Shown: positions 8,943-18,227 of the stretch, in pieces | How the letters are laid out: every line of letters starts with the position of its first letter | How positions within the stretch are numbered: the first letter of the stretch is position 1 | Assembly: GCF_900605005.1 (NCBI RefSeq) | Contig: NZ_LR027558.1 | Coordinates: 1,992,682-2,044,699, forward strand | Direction of reading: 5' to 3' | Length of the DNA: 52,018 nucleotides | Origin: Acidipropionibacterium timonense | Lineage (GTDB): Bacteria; Actinomycetota; Actinomycetes; Propionibacteriales; Propionibacteriaceae | Position numbers and translations under genes: made by a program | The notes under the pieces: model-generated | Told to the model about the DNA's origin: nothing | The model's input: only the letters and a program-made list of their open reading frames with translations | The model's database searches: none

Positions 8943-8985
8943 ACAAGGCCCTGCGGGGCGCATGTGGCGTCCCGCAGGGCCTTGT
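8943..8985 (-). terminator. Terminator after the ABC permease-ATPase operon
   Basis: ACAAGGCCCTGCGGG at 8943-8957 pairs perfectly with 8971-8985 (15 pairs, 13-base loop), ten bases past the stop of the double ATPase gene. The right arm ends in CUUGU on the minus-strand transcript. It divides the permease-ATPase operon from the lipoprotein gene. Confidence 0.7.
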
Positions 8986-8995
8986 CGGGTCGAAC

Positions 8996-11128
8996 TCAGA
9001 AAACCTCGACGGATTCCGGGTAGTGGCAGGCGACTCGGCGGTCCTTGTCGGCATTCGGGTACCCCAGGTCCGGCCGCGTCTCACGGCACTTGACCTGCTG
9101 CTCCGGCGACAGGATCTTGAACTTCTGGCACCTGGTGTGGAAGTGGCACCCGCTCGGCGGGGCCGCCGGCGAGGGCAGGTCCCCCTCGAGGACGATCCGG
9201 TTGCGGGCACGCTCCTTCTGCGGATCGGGCACCGGGATGGCCGACAGCAACGCCTGGGTGTAGGGGTGCATCGGGTGGTCGAAGACCTGGCTCACCTCGC
9301 CGAGCTCGACGATCCGGCCCAGGTACATGACGGCGACCCGGTTGGCGATGTGCCGCACCACCGACAGGTCGTGCGCGACGAAGAGGTACGACAGCCCGAG
9401 CTCCTCGCGCAACTGCTCGAGGAGGTTGAGGACGCCGGCGCGGATCGAGACGTCGAGGGCCGAGACCGGCTCGTCGAGGACGAGGAGCTTGGGCTCCAGG
9501 GCCAGCGCCCTGGCGATGCACACGCGCTGCTTCTGACCACCCGAGAAGTTCCGCGGGTAGCGGTTGGCGTGCGCCGGCTCCAGACCGACGAGGTTCATGA
9601 GGTACTCGATGCGCTCGTCGATCTTGTCCTTGGGGTACTTGTTGTACTTGAGGGGCTCGGCGAGGATGTCGTGGATCGGCATGCGTGGATCGAGCGACGC
9701 CATGGGGTCCTGGAAGACGACCTGGAGGTCCTCACGCACCTTCCTCCGGTCACCGCCCCTGAGCTGGGCGACGTCCTTGCCGAGGACGACGATCCTGCCC
9801 GACTCGGGGCTCATGAGCTCGAGGACCGACATGATCGTCGTCGTCTTGCCGCAACCGGACTCACCCACCAGGCCGAGGGTCTCGCCCTCCTTGATCTTGA
9901 AGGAGATCCCGTCGACGGCATGGACCGTCCCGACTCGCCTCTTGAAGACCGCCCCCTTCATGAGCGGGTAGGTCTTGACGAGGGAGTCGAGGACGAGGAC
10001 GTCCTTGAGGGCCTCTCGCTCGGCCAGTTCCAGGGCGCGCTTCGAGCGGAACCGGGCGCCCTCCGGACGCGGGTACACCTCCTCGTAGCGCTTGTCGACC
10101 AGATCGCCGACCCGGACGCAGGCCGACACGTGCTGAGGCAGGTCGGTCGGCTCGAGAGGCGGCTCGGCCACGCGGCAGGCGTCCACCGCCATGGGGCAGC
10201 GCGGGGCGAAGGGGCAGCCCGGAGGCAGGTTGAGCAGGGAGGGCGGATTGCCCTCGACCGGGGTGAGCGGCTCCTCCTTGTCGAGGTCCGGGCGAGGCAA
10301 GGAGCCGAGCAGACCGATCGTGTAGGGATGGCGCGAGTGGTAGAAGATGTCGTTGACGCTGGCGGCCTCGACGATCCGCCCGCCGTACATGACAGCGACC
10401 TGGTCGGCCAGTCCCGCCACGACACCGAGGTCGTGGCTGATGAGGACGACGCCGGCGTGGGTCTCACGCTGGGCCACCCGCAGCAGGTCGAGGATCTGGG
10501 CCTGGATCGTCACGTCGAGGGCCGTCGTGGGCTCGTCGGCGATGATGAGGTCCGGGTCGTTGGCGATGGCCATGGCGATGACGACGCGCTGGCGCATGCC
10601 GCCGGAGAACTCGTGCGGGAAGGCCTTGGCCCGAACCTCCGGGTTGGGGATGCCGACCATGTCGAGCAGCTCGATCGCACGCTTCCAGGCGTCCTTGTCG
10701 GACATCTTGTCGTTGTGGATCTGCAGGGCCTCCACGATCTGGTCGCCGACCGTGTACACCGGGGTGAGCGCCGAGAGCGGGTCCTGGAAGACCATGGCGA
10801 CCTTCGTGCCACGGACGTCGGACATCCAGTTGTCGCTGCGCCCCAGCAGTTCGGTCCCGTGGAGCTTGATCGACCCCTCGACGTGGGCGTTCTCGTCGAG
10901 CAGGCCCATGACGGACATCGACGTCACCGACTTGCCCGATCCGGACTCACCCACCAGACCGAGCACCTCGCCGGCCCGGACGGTGAGGTTGACCCCACGA
11001 ACCGCGTGGACGACGCCGTCTTCGGAGGGGAACCGGACGTTGAGGTCGCGGACCTCGAGGACGGGGACCCCGTCCTTGCGCGAGGGCAACTCGTCCGACT
11101 CGAAGGTGACCTTGTTCTTGTTGCTCAT
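8996..11128 (-). CDS. Peptide ABC importer, double ATPase (OppD-OppF type fusion)
   Basis: A 710-residue protein with two complete ABC ATPase halves. The first has Walker A GESGSGKS, signature FSGGMRQR and Walker B LIIADEPTTALD; the second has GESGCGKT, FSGGQKQR and LLVLDEPVSALD. Each half ends with the oligopeptide-type C-terminal domain (PPGCPFAPRCPM and PSGCHFHTRCQ). It powers the importer made of the two upstream permeases. Other bacteria encode the halves as two genes; the fused form is common in actinobacteria. Its ATG overlaps the stop of the OppC-type gene (ATGA), so it is coupled to it. Confidence 0.93.
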   Translation of the reverse strand: MSNKNKVTFESDELPSRKDGVPVLEVRDLNVRFPSEDGVVHAVRGVNLTVRAGEVLGLVGESGSGKSVTSMSVMGLLDENAHVEGSIKLHGTELLGRSDNWMSDVRGTKVAMVFQDPLSALTPVYTVGDQIVEALQIHNDKMSDKDAWKRAIELLDMVGIPNPEVRAKAFPHEFSGGMRQRVVIAMAIANDPDLIIADEPTTALDVTIQAQILDLLRVAQRETHAGVVLISHDLGVVAGLADQVAVMYGGRIVEAASVNDIFYHSRHPYTIGLLGSLPRPDLDKEEPLTPVEGNPPSLLNLPPGCPFAPRCPMAVDACRVAEPPLEPTDLPQHVSACVRVGDLVDKRYEEVYPRPEGARFRSKRALELAEREALKDVLVLDSLVKTYPLMKGAVFKRRVGTVHAVDGISFKIKEGETLGLVGESGCGKTTTIMSVLELMSPESGRIVVLGKDVAQLRGGDRRKVREDLQVVFQDPMASLDPRMPIHDILAEPLKYNKYPKDKIDERIEYLMNLVGLEPAHANRYPRNFSGGQKQRVCIARALALEPKLLVLDEPVSALDVSIRAGVLNLLEQLREELGLSYLFVAHDLSVVRHIANRVAVMYLGRIVELGEVSQVFDHPMHPYTQALLSAIPVPDPQKERARNRIVLEGDLPSPAAPPSGCHFHTRCQKFKILSPEQQVKCRETRPDLGYPNADKDRRVACHYPESVEVF

Positions 11129-12138
11129 GCCTGACCACCAGACTGGGAGGAGGGATCGATGGCGTCACGCAAGGCGTCGCCCAGGAAGTTCACGCTCAGC
11201 AGGAGGATGACGAGCACCCCGGCCGGGAAGAGGAAGAGCCAGGGGGACGTCGTCGCAGCCGTCATGCCGTCGGCCAGCAACGTGCCCAGTGAGGTCTCGG
11301 GCTTCTGGACGCCGAATCCGAAGAAGGACAGCACGGTCTCACTCATGATCGCCGAGACGACACCGAGGGTGAAGTCGATGATGAGGTAGCTGGCGATGTT
11401 CGGCAGGACGTGCTTGACGATGACCGTGAACGGCGGGACCGACATGAACCGCGCCGCGTGGACGTAGTCGAGGTTGACGACCGAGAGGGTCATGGCGCGC
11501 ACGACGCGGGCCGACAGCATCCAGCTGAACACCGTCAGCAGGATGATGAGGATGATCGTCGAGCTCTTCGAGGCCGCCGAGTGCTGGGCGATGACGGCGA
11601 TGATGAGGAAGGACGGCACGACGAGCAGCAGGTCGATGAACCAGAGGATGACCTTCTCGGTGATGCCGGAGAAGTAGGCCGCGGCGGCACCGATCATCGC
11701 GGCGAGCAGCTCGACGAAGAACGCCACCGAGAAGCCGATGATGAGCGACTTGCGCAGACCTTCGACGGTCATGGCGAAGAGGTCGAACCCACCCTGGCTC
11801 GTGCCGAACCAGTGGACCGAGCTCGGAGCGGCCAGGAAGGCGTAGTTGTCGACGACCCAGTAGTCCCAACGGGCCACCATTGGACCGATGAGCGCCAGGA
11901 GGATGACGAGCAGCAACCCGACGGTGCCGATCTTGGCACCGGTCGAGCGCCAGAAACGACGGAGGACCAGTTGTCCGCGCGACAAGTGCTTGGCGTCCTT
12001 CTGATTGCGACCGACCTTCTTGGCGGCACGCTCGTCGAGAGCGACGGCGGTGCCGGCGTCGGATCCCTGGACGGTGCCGTGGGGGCCGCTGGAGGGGGTG
12101 TTGAGTTCGAAACTCGGGTTGTTCGAGGGATCAGTCAT
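11125..12138 (-). CDS. Peptide ABC importer, permease (OppC/DppC type)
   Basis: A 337-residue inner-membrane permease. A Gln/Lys-rich cytosolic N terminus leads to a first helix at about 75-95, then five more helices, and the loop DYVHAARFMSVPPFTVIVKHVLPN, which carries the EAA-type contact with the ATPase. I start it at MTDPSNNPSF; the frame stays open upstream to 12312 but that part is antisense-like, Arg/His-rich and overlaps the OppB-type gene. The start lies 14 bases after the OppB-type stop and the end overlaps the ATPase start, so it is the middle gene of the operon. Confidence 0.9.
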   Translation of the reverse strand: MTDPSNNPSFELNTPSSGPHGTVQGSDAGTAVALDERAAKKVGRNQKDAKHLSRGQLVLRRFWRSTGAKIGTVGLLLVILLALIGPMVARWDYWVVDNYAFLAAPSSVHWFGTSQGGFDLFAMTVEGLRKSLIIGFSVAFFVELLAAMIGAAAAYFSGITEKVILWFIDLLLVVPSFLIIAVIAQHSAASKSSTIILIILLTVFSWMLSARVVRAMTLSVVNLDYVHAARFMSVPPFTVIVKHVLPNIASYLIIDFTLGVVSAIMSETVLSFFGFGVQKPETSLGTLLADGMTAATTSPWLFLFPAGVLVILLLSVNFLGDALRDAIDPSSQSGGQA

Positions 12139-12152
12139 GATGGCGGCCTTCC

Positions 12153-13136
12153 TCACCGCGCCCGGACACGGGGATCGATGATGGCGATGAGAATGTCGGA
12201 CAACAGTGCGCCGGTGAGCGTGCAGGCCCCGGAGAAGGCGACGACGGCCACCGTTCCGTTGATGTCCTGCTGCTGGATCGACTGCACCGAGTACGACCCC
12301 ATCCCGTTCCACGCGTAGACCTGCTCGGTGACCGCGGCACCGGTGAAGATGAGGGCGACGCCGAAGGCGAAGTAGGTGGCCATGGGGATGATGGCGTTGC
12401 GCAGCGCGTGGTGGCGGACGGCGTTGCCCTTGCGCAGGCCCTTGGCCCGGGCGGTGCGCACGTAGTCGGCGCCGAGGGTGTCGAGCATGAGGTTGCGCTG
12501 GTACCGCGAGTAGCTGGCCAGGCTGAGGGCCGACAGCGAGATCGTCGGCAGCAGGAGGTGCTGGGCCCGGCTCAGCAGCGCGGCACCGAAGTAGTCCCCA
12601 TGGGCACCCGTCTCACCGATGAACTGGAAGAACTGCGTCCCGGTGGCCTGGTTGAAGTTCGTCGCACCCATCTGCAGGAGGACCGCCAACACCATCGTCG
12701 GGGTCGAGATGAGCAGGAGGCAGATGAACGAGACGATGCGGTCGGACCACTTGTACTGGCGGACCGCGCACCAGGCGCCGACGAGGACGCCACCGACCAT
12801 GCCGATGATCGTTCCCAGGGTGACCAGTCGCAGGGACACTCCGATGCGTGTGCTGAGCAGGGAGTTGATGGAGTCACCGTGAGGGGTCCAACCCCAGTTC
12901 CAATGGAGGAAGACCATCCGCAGCCAGCGCTCGTAGCGCACCCACATGTTGGTCTCGGGGTTGATGTTGTACTGGGTCAGCGTCTGGTTGACGGCAGCCC
13001 AGTTGAGTTTGGGGTTCGTCCGGTCGAAGGCATTGCGCGGGTCCAGTGCAGCGGAAGCGACCAGATAGGCCAGGGACACGGCAATGAAGAGCAACACAAC
13101 GTAGTTGACCAGACGTCGCAGCAAGTACTTGAGCAC
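12153..13136 (-). CDS. Peptide ABC importer, permease (OppB/DppB type)
   Basis: A 327-residue permease, first gene of the importer operon. It starts MLKYLLRRLVNYVVLLF, the standard OppB opening, has six hydrophobic segments, and ends with the contact loop ADYVRTARAKGLRKGNAVRHHALRN before the last two helices. The start codon is GTG with AAAGGA upstream. The periplasmic loop between helices 1 and 2 is long (residues about 30-110), as in OppB. Confidence 0.9.
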   Translation of the reverse strand: MLKYLLRRLVNYVVLLFIAVSLAYLVASAALDPRNAFDRTNPKLNWAAVNQTLTQYNINPETNMWVRYERWLRMVFLHWNWGWTPHGDSINSLLSTRIGVSLRLVTLGTIIGMVGGVLVGAWCAVRQYKWSDRIVSFICLLLISTPTMVLAVLLQMGATNFNQATGTQFFQFIGETGAHGDYFGAALLSRAQHLLLPTISLSALSLASYSRYQRNLMLDTLGADYVRTARAKGLRKGNAVRHHALRNAIIPMATYFAFGVALIFTGAAVTEQVYAWNGMGSYSVQSIQQQDINGTVAVVAFSGACTLTGALLSDILIAIIDPRVRAR

Positions 13137-13403
13137 GAGCGTCCTTTCTCGGATGTCGGTCTCACCCTGGGGAAGCCCTCACCGCGCCGCTGCAGGCACA
13201 CTCGGTCGGCTCGTCAACCCCCCCATGGCCCAGGACGCCGACCTTGCCAGCAGGCCCTTGACCGCGGGTGACGCGTCGGATCCGGACGCACCGGACCCAA
13301 CGTTGGGGCTGATATTACACACGAACTCACCTACGCCTACCGACTGAAACAGAATCGTGACATTCCACGGCAATCCGCGCTCAGATCTTCACGGAAACCG
13401 CGG
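13137..13403. other. Intergenic region upstream of the peptide importer
   Basis: This stretch separates the end of the ribosomal protein cluster (rplO, stop at 13472) from the importer operon. It should contain the importer promoter. AT-richer sequence lies around 13311-13345, but I see no -35/-10 pair I would defend. No gene or structured RNA is recognised. Confidence 0.5.
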
Positions 13404-13436
13404 CAGGGCGAGAACTCCTTGTGAGTTCTCGCCCTG
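13404..13436 (-). terminator. Terminator of the spc ribosomal protein operon
   Basis: CAGGGCGAGAACTC at 13404-13417 pairs perfectly with 13423-13436 around a 5-base loop, 35 bases past the stop of rplO. Such a stable hairpin with a short loop indicates that the operon ends after rplO and does not run on into secY. Confidence 0.75.
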
Positions 13437-13471
13437 CGTGGCGTGTCGCCGAGCTGCCTCGGCGTCACCGG

Positions 13472-13912
13472 TCAGCGTGCCGTGAGGCTGCCGCCGGCCT
13501 TCTCGATCTTCTCCTTGGCCGACTTCGACCAGGCGTCCACGGACACCTCGAGCTTGACGGTGATCTCGCCGGTGCCGAGCACCTTGACGAGCGCGTTGTC
13601 ACGCACCGCGCCCTTGGCGACGAGGTCATCGACGGTCACCGTGCCACCCTTGGGGTACAGCGCGGCGAGCTTGTCGAGGTTGACGACCTGGTACTCGGTG
13701 CGGAACGGGTTCTTGAACCCGCGCAGCTTCGGCATCTGCATGTGCAGAGGCATCTGGCCGCCCTCGAACCACTCGGGCACGTTCTTGCGCGCCCCGGTGC
13801 CCTTGGTGCCGCGGCCAGCGGTCTTGCCCTTGGAGCCCTCACCGCGGCCCACGCGGGTGCGGGGACGATTGGCTCCGGGGGCGGGCTTGAGGTCATGCAG
13901 CTGAATGGCCAT
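13472..13912 (-). CDS. rplO: 50S ribosomal protein L15
   Basis: A 146-residue large-subunit protein. The N terminus is the typical unstructured basic tail ([34 protein letters not shown] in outline), followed by [19 protein letters not shown]-type sequence (here [19 protein letters not shown]) and the globular C-terminal domain. It lies two bases after the stop of rpmD and is followed by a strong terminator, so it is the last gene of this spc cluster. Confidence 0.97.
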   Translation of the reverse strand: MAIQLHDLKPAPGANRPRTRVGRGEGSKGKTAGRGTKGTGARKNVPEWFEGGQMPLHMQMPKLRGFKNPFRTEYQVVNLDKLAALYPKGGTVTVDDLVAKGAVRDNALVKVLGTGEITVKLEVSVDAWSKSAKEKIEKAGGSLTAR

Positions 13913-13914
13913 GG

Positions 13915-14097
13915 TCAGTCCACCTCTTCCATGGTGACGAGATGGCGCACGGCGTTGGCCATGCCCCGGATCTCGGGACGGTCTTCCTTCACGACCGAGT
14001 CACCGGGACGACGCAGCCCGAGGGTGCGCAGGGTCTCGCGGTGCTTCGGCTTGGCATTGACGCCGGACTTGTGCAGGGTCACCTTGATCTTGCTCAT
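13915..14097 (-). CDS. rpmD: 50S ribosomal protein L30
   Basis: A 60-residue protein starting [13 protein letters not shown] with the family signature [17 protein letters not shown] and [10 protein letters not shown] near the end. The ATG overlaps the stop of rpsE (ATGA), so it is translationally coupled to S5. An upstream extension of this frame exists but lies inside rpsE and is not coding. Confidence 0.96.
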   Translation of the reverse strand: MSKIKVTLHKSGVNAKPKHRETLRTLGLRRPGDSVVKEDRPEIRGMANAVRHLVTMEEVD

Positions 14098-14744
14098 CGC
14101 TGGGCCCCCGCCTTCTCTTCGACGCGGGCGGCCGCGGCGGCCTCGTCGGCCTCCTTGCGGGCACGCAGCAGGGCCGCCGGGGCGACCTGCTCGACCGACA
14201 TGCCGCGGCGACGGGCGACCTGCTCGGGCTCCTCGAGCTGCTGCAGCGCCTCGACCGTCGCGTGGACGACGTTGATGGCGTTGGACGAGCCGAGGGACTT
14301 GGCCAGGACGTCCTGGACGCCGGCGCACTCGAGGACCGCGCGGGCCGAGCCACCGGCGATGACACCGGTACCGGGCGAGGCCGGGCGCAGCAGGACGACG
14401 CCGGCGGCCTTCTCACCGATCACCGGGTGGGTGATGGTGCGACCGACCAGCGGCACCTTGAAGAAGTGCTTCTTGGCCTCCTCGACACCCTTGGCGATCG
14501 CCGCGGGCACCTCCTTGGCCTTGCCGTAGCCGACACCCACGGTGCCCTCGCCGTCGCCCACCACGACCAGCGCGGTGAAGCTGAAGCGACGTCCACCCTG
14601 GACGACCTTGGCGACGCGGTTGATGGCGACGACCCGCTCGAGGTACTGGCTCGCCTCCCGCTCGTTGTTGTTGCGGCCACGACGGTCGTCACGGCCACGA
14701 CGCTCACCACCTGCACCGCCACCGCGGCGCTGGGTTCCACTCAT
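14094..14744 (-). CDS. rpsE: 30S ribosomal protein S5
   Basis: A 216-residue protein. The first 30 residues are a Gly/Arg-rich extension common in actinobacteria. The S5 N-terminal domain follows ([49 protein letters not shown]), then the C-terminal domain ([34 protein letters not shown]). A second short extension rich in Ala/Arg/Glu closes the protein. S5 is a fidelity protein near the mRNA entry; the spectinomycin loop around VVQGGRR is of normal sequence. Confidence 0.97.
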   Translation of the reverse strand: MSGTQRRGGGAGGERRGRDDRRGRNNNEREASQYLERVVAINRVAKVVQGGRRFSFTALVVVGDGEGTVGVGYGKAKEVPAAIAKGVEEAKKHFFKVPLVGRTITHPVIGEKAAGVVLLRPASPGTGVIAGGSARAVLECAGVQDVLAKSLGSSNAINVVHATVEALQQLEEPEQVARRRGMSVEQVAPAALLRARKEADEAAAAARVEEKAGAQR

Positions 14745-14767
14745 CGTTGCTCACTTACCTTTCGTGG

Positions 14768-15157
14768 TCAGAAGTCGAGACCGGCCTCGCGGGCCGCATC
14801 GGCCAGCGCTGCGATCCGCCCGTGGTACTGGTTGCCACCCTTGTCGAAGACGACCTTCTCGACGCCGGCAGCCTTGGCCCGCTCCCCGATGAGGGAGCCG
14901 ACGCGGGCGGCCTTGGCCGACTTGTCCCCGGTCATGGCCCGCAGCTCGGGCTCCATGGTGGAGGCCGAGGCCAGCGTGTGACCGGCGACGTCGTCGATGA
15001 CCTGGACGAAGACGTGCTTCGCCGAACGGGTGACGACCATGCGGGGACGCTCGACCGATCCGAAGATCTTCTTGCGGCCGCGGGCCTGACGACGCGCACG
15101 AGCGGCGGCGCGGGAAGCCAGGTTCTTGCGAACACTCAGGGAGCTTGCCATCGTCAC
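14768..15157 (-). CDS. rplR: 50S ribosomal protein L18
   Basis: A 129-residue 5S rRNA-binding protein. It has a basic N terminus ([19 protein letters not shown]), [20 protein letters not shown], and the closing [26 protein letters not shown] typical of L18. The start overlaps the stop of rplF by four bases. Confidence 0.97.
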   Translation of the reverse strand: MTMASSLSVRKNLASRAAARARRQARGRKKIFGSVERPRMVVTRSAKHVFVQVIDDVAGHTLASASTMEPELRAMTGDKSAKAARVGSLIGERAKAAGVEKVVFDKGGNQYHGRIAALADAAREAGLDF

Positions 15158-15696
15158 TTACCTGCCTTTCCAACCTTGCGGCGCACGTTCTCGCCGAGAT
15201 AGCGGACGCCCTTGCCCTTGTACGGCTCGGGCTTGCGGATCTTGCGGATGTTCGCGGCGACCTCGCCCACGGCCTGCTTGTCGATGCCCTGCACCGAGAA
15301 GTGGGTCGGGTTCTCCACGACGAAGGTGATGCCCTCGGGGGCGTCGACGATCACCGGGTGCGAGAAGCCGAGGTTGAACTCCAGCTGCTTGGGGCCCTTG
15401 GACAGGACGCGGTAGCCGACGCCCTGGATCTCGAGCTTCTTCTCGTAGCCATCGGTGACACCGATGACCATGTTGTTGATGAGGGTGCGGGTGAGCCCGT
15501 GCAGCGAGCGGTTCTGGCGCTCGTCGTCGGGGCGGCTCACGACGAGCTGACCCTCCTCGTCCTTGCTCACGGCGATGGGCTTGGCGACGGTGAGGCTGAG
15601 GGTGCCCTTGGGACCCTTCACCTCGACGTCCTGCCCATCGAGCTTGACCTCAACACCGGACGGGACGGTGATGGGGAGCCTGCCAATGCGCGACAT
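15154..15696 (-). CDS. rplF: 50S ribosomal protein L6
   Basis: A 180-residue protein with the duplicated L6 fold. It starts [17 protein letters not shown], has [18 protein letters not shown] in the middle, and ends with the signature [17 protein letters not shown] plus a short basic tail. It binds near the factor site of the 50S subunit. It follows rpsH by 31 bases and is coupled to rplR. Confidence 0.97.
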   Translation of the reverse strand: MSRIGRLPITVPSGVEVKLDGQDVEVKGPKGTLSLTVAKPIAVSKDEEGQLVVSRPDDERQNRSLHGLTRTLINNMVIGVTDGYEKKLEIQGVGYRVLSKGPKQLEFNLGFSHPVIVDAPEGITFVVENPTHFSVQGIDKQAVGEVAANIRKIRKPEPYKGKGVRYLGENVRRKVGKAGK

Positions 15697-15727
15697 TACT
15701 TACTCCTTACTACTGTCTCGTTGCCGG

Positions 15728-16135
15728 TCACCAGACGTAGGCGAGGACTTCCCCGCCCACGGACTTCTCATGGGCCTGACGGTCGGTCAGGAGACCCTGG
15801 GAGGTCGAGATGATGGCGATGCCCAGCCCACCGAGGACCTTCGGCAGGGCGGTCGACTTCGCGTAGACGCGCAGTCCGGGCTTGCTGATGCGGCGGACGC
15901 CAGCGATGGAACGCTCGCGGTTCTCGCCGTACTTGAGCGTGAGGGTGAGGGTCTTGCCGACCTCTCCCTCCTTGGGCTCGCTGACGATGTAGTCGGCGAT
16001 GTAGCCCTGCTCCTTGAGGATCTCGGCGATTCCGGCCTTGATCTTGGAGTGGGGCATGCTCGTCGACTCGTGGAACGCCGAGTTGGCGTTGCGCAGACGG
16101 GTCAGCATGTCTGCGATCGGATCAGTCATGGTCAT
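15728..16135 (-). CDS. rpsH: 30S ribosomal protein S8
   Basis: A 135-residue rRNA-binding protein. It starts [18 protein letters not shown] and ends with the S8 signature [27 protein letters not shown] keep the first ATG; a second in-frame ATG two codons later is an alternative. In enterobacteria S8 represses its operon by binding mRNA; here a 210-base spacer with three hairpins precedes the gene, which could be a place for such control (inference). Confidence 0.97.
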   Translation of the reverse strand: MTMTDPIADMLTRLRNANSAFHESTSMPHSKIKAGIAEILKEQGYIADYIVSEPKEGEVGKTLTLTLKYGENRERSIAGVRRISKPGLRVYAKSTALPKVLGGLGIAIISTSQGLLTDRQAHEKSVGGEVLAYVW

Positions 16136-16221
16136 GGCTGCTTCGGCCTCTTTCTCGCACCGGTTTCCGGCCCCGGCTTCATCCTCCGGGTCGGACCTGG
16201 TGCGTCGTACAGGTGTGGGGT

Positions 16222-16338
16222 GGCGGACGCCGTCCGCCGTGGGCCTGTGGCCCCGGACCGCCGGACCGCTCGCAGCGGTCCCCGGTCCCCGTGGTGGTGG
16301 CCACGTGGGTGTCGTCGTCGGGATCGCCCGACGACGAC
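16222..16338 (-). promoter_or_regulatory. Three perfect hairpins in the rpsZ-rpsH spacer
   Basis: Three separate inverted repeats fill the 210-base gap between S14 and S8. Hairpin 1 pairs GTCGTCGTCGGG (16311-16322) with 16327-16338 around a 4-base loop. Hairpin 2 pairs GGACCGCT (16263-16270) with 16274-16281 around 3 bases. Hairpin 3 pairs GGCGGAC (16222-16228) with 16232-16238 around 3 bases. None has a U run. Other gaps in this cluster are 0-31 bases, so the spacer stands out. It may be an attenuator, an RNA-processing or stabilising region, or a protein-binding leader for S8. Confidence 0.5.
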
Positions 16339-16345
16339 CTGACGA

Positions 16346-16531
16346 TCACCAGGACGACTTGGTGACGCCCGGGAGCTCGCCGGCGTGAGCCATCTCACGC
16401 AGGCACACGCGGCACAGACCGAACTTGCGGTAGACCGAGTGCGGGCGCCCGCAGCGCTGGCAGCGGGTGTAGGCGCGCACACCGAACTTCGGGGTGCGGG
16501 CCGCCTTGACCTTGAGAGCTGTCTTGGCCAT
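16346..16531 (-). CDS. rpsZ: 30S ribosomal protein S14, zinc-binding type
   Basis: A 61-residue S14 of the short zinc form. The four cysteines Cys24, Cys27, Cys40 and Cys43 ([20 protein letters not shown]) make the zinc ribbon. This is the primary C+ form found in spc clusters of Gram-positive bacteria. Many actinobacteria keep a zinc-free paralogue elsewhere for zinc starvation; it is not in this window. Confidence 0.97.
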   Translation of the reverse strand: MAKTALKVKAARTPKFGVRAYTRCQRCGRPHSVYRKFGLCRVCLREMAHAGELPGVTKSSW

Positions 16532-16538
16532 CAGAGCC

Positions 16539-17177
16539 TCACTTCTTCTTCTTGGCGTAGTAGGCCGGGCCGCGCTTGGCGCGCGCCTTCTTCGGATCGT
16601 CCTTGGCCTTGAACGGGAAGCCGAGGTGCTTGAGCAGCGCCTTGCCCTCCTCGTTGGTGGCGGCGGTCGTCACGAAGGTGATGTCCATGCCACGGACGCG
16701 GTCGATCTTGTCCTGGTCGATCTCGAGGAACATGACCTGCTCCGACAGACCGAAGGTGTAGTTGCCCTTGCCGTCGAACTGGTTGGAGTTGAGGCCGCGG
16801 AAGTCGCGAATACGGGGCAGCGCCAGGGTGAGCAGGCGGTCCGCGAACTCCCACATCCGGTCACCACGGAGGGTGACGTGGCAGCCGATGGGCTGACCCT
16901 CGCGCAGCTTGAACTGGGCGATGGACTTGCGAGCCTTGGTGACCTGCGGCTTCTGACCGGTGATGGCCGTGATGTCGCGGATGGCGCCGTCCATGACCTT
17001 GGAGTCGTGGGCCGCGTCACCGACACCCATGTTCACGACGATCTTCTCGAGACCGGGGATGAGCATGGGGTTGGCGTACTTGAACTCCTCCTGGAGCGCC
17101 GGGACGATCTCCTCGCGGTAGCGCTTCTTGAGGCGGGGCAGCTCGTGCGTCGTCTTCTCGGGGGCGTCGGTGCTCAC
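16539..17177 (-). CDS. rplE: 50S ribosomal protein L5
   Basis: A 212-residue 5S rRNA-binding protein. It shows [17 protein letters not shown] at the start, [36 protein letters not shown], and [20 protein letters not shown] near the end, all characteristic of L5. A Lys-rich extension (about 25 residues beyond the usual end, finishing AKKKK) is common in actinobacteria. The start overlaps the stop of rplX by four bases. Confidence 0.97.
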   Translation of the reverse strand: MSTDAPEKTTHELPRLKKRYREEIVPALQEEFKYANPMLIPGLEKIVVNMGVGDAAHDSKVMDGAIRDITAITGQKPQVTKARKSIAQFKLREGQPIGCHVTLRGDRMWEFADRLLTLALPRIRDFRGLNSNQFDGKGNYTFGLSEQVMFLEIDQDKIDRVRGMDITFVTTAATNEEGKALLKHLGFPFKAKDDPKKARAKRGPAYYAKKKK

Positions 17178-17542
17178 TTGGACTCCTCCTTCTTGAGGTA
17201 ACGGACGCTGCGCTGGGCCGCGTACTCGGAGCCGTCGGAGCGACGCTTGGTGACGTCCACGCGGCGATGGCCGACGCGGGTCACGACGTCCTTGCCGTCG
17301 ATCTTGGTGACGAGCTGGACGTTCGACACGTGGATCGGGGCCTCGGCGCTGATGATGCCGCCCTTGGTGGTGCCACCCTGACCGTTCGGCATGTCACGAC
17401 GGTGGTGCTTGCGGATGTTGACACCCGAGACGACGACGCGCTGACGGGCCGGGTCGACCGACAGGACCTCACCGATGGTGCCCTTGTCGTTGCCGGCGAT
17501 GACCTTGACTCGGTCACCCTTGCGGATGTTGAGGGACTTCAC
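17174..17542 (-). CDS. rplX: 50S ribosomal protein L24
   Basis: A 122-residue protein beginning [24 protein letters not shown], the KOW motif of L24, followed by [13 protein letters not shown]. It is an early assembly protein at the 5' domain of 23S rRNA. It begins directly after the stop of rplN, so translation is probably coupled. Confidence 0.97.
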   Translation of the reverse strand: MKSLNIRKGDRVKVIAGNDKGTIGEVLSVDPARQRVVVSGVNIRKHHRRDMPNGQGGTTKGGIISAEAPIHVSNVQLVTKIDGKDVVTRVGHRRVDVTKRRSDGSEYAAQRSVRYLKKEESK

Positions 17543-17911
17543 TCAGATCACCTCCGGGGCGAGCGAGATGATGCGCATGAACTTGTGGTCGCGCAGCTCA
17601 CGGGCGATCGGCCCGAAGATGCGGGTGCCGCGGGGCTCGCCGTCGTTCTTGAGAATCACCGCGGCGTTCTCGTCGAAACGGATGTACGAGCCGTCGGGGC
17701 GACGGTGCGACTTGACGGTGCGGACGACGACGGCCTTGACGACCTCGCCCTTCTTGACGTTGCCGCCGGGGATGGCGTCCTTGACGGTGCACACGATGGT
17801 GTCACCGAGCCCGGCGTAGCGACGCTTGGATCCACCGAGAACACGGATGCACAGAAGTTCCTTCGCACCCGTGTTGTCGGCGACCTTGAGTCGCGTCTCC
17901 TGCTGGATCAT
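17543..17911 (-). CDS. rplN: 50S ribosomal protein L14
   Basis: A 122-residue protein starting [19 protein letters not shown] with the L14 signature and ending [12 protein letters not shown]. The start ATG has GAAGGAGA upstream; the frame stays open further upstream but that part is non-coding leader. In most bacteria rplN follows rpsQ within tens of bases. Here 1.7 kb with an opposite gene lies between, so rplN begins a separate transcription unit. Confidence 0.97.
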   Translation of the reverse strand: MIQQETRLKVADNTGAKELLCIRVLGGSKRRYAGLGDTIVCTVKDAIPGGNVKKGEVVKAVVVRTVKSHRRPDGSYIRFDENAAVILKNDGEPRGTRIFGPIARELRDHKFMRIISLAPEVI

Positions 17912-17970
17912 TGATTTCTCCTTCGTCCCGCTGGTTCCCCGTGGGGCCTGGTGGAACTGTTCGAATCGAA

Positions 17971-17992
17971 CCTCCTGGATTTTGCCAGGAGG
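17971..17992 (-). promoter_or_regulatory. Hairpin in the rplN leader
   Basis: CCTCCTGG (17971-17978) pairs with CCAGGAGG (17985-17992) around a 6-base loop, 60 bases before the rplN start. One arm resembles a strong ribosome-binding site (CAGGAGG) on the transcript, so the fold could hide or mimic such a site. It may be a binding site for an autogenous ribosomal-protein repressor (inference). Confidence 0.4.
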
Positions 17993-18090
17993 CAGCCCGT
18001 ACCTCGGGGGCACGCGGCATCGCCCGCGAGAGGTCCCACAGCGCGTCAGCAGGAGCGTCAGCGCGGGCACAGTCGCAGGGCAACTTGGTC

Positions 18091-18120
18091 AGCATACCTC
18101 AGATCCGACCTGGGAGCGAA
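18091..18120 (-). promoter_or_regulatory. Candidate promoter of the rplN (spc) operon
   Basis: On the minus strand TTCGCT (18120-18115) and TATGCT (18096-18091) are 18 bases apart. TATGCT is a good SigA -10. Transcription would start near 18084 and leave a leader of about 170 bases that includes the hairpin at 17971-17992. The -35 match is weak. Confidence 0.4.
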
Positions 18121-18227
18121 TCCTGGGAGGGGTCCCCGGATCACCCTCGAGCGCACCTCACCGGTCTCCCGACGCATCCCCGAGGCGCGGCCCTCATCGG
18201 GGCGGGCCGACCGGACACCCCGGCACC

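Noticed and set aside
12139-12312. N-terminal extension of the OppC-type permease
   Set aside because: The extra 58 residues are His/Arg-rich and lie inside the OppB-type gene; the ATG at 12138 gives a normal permease.
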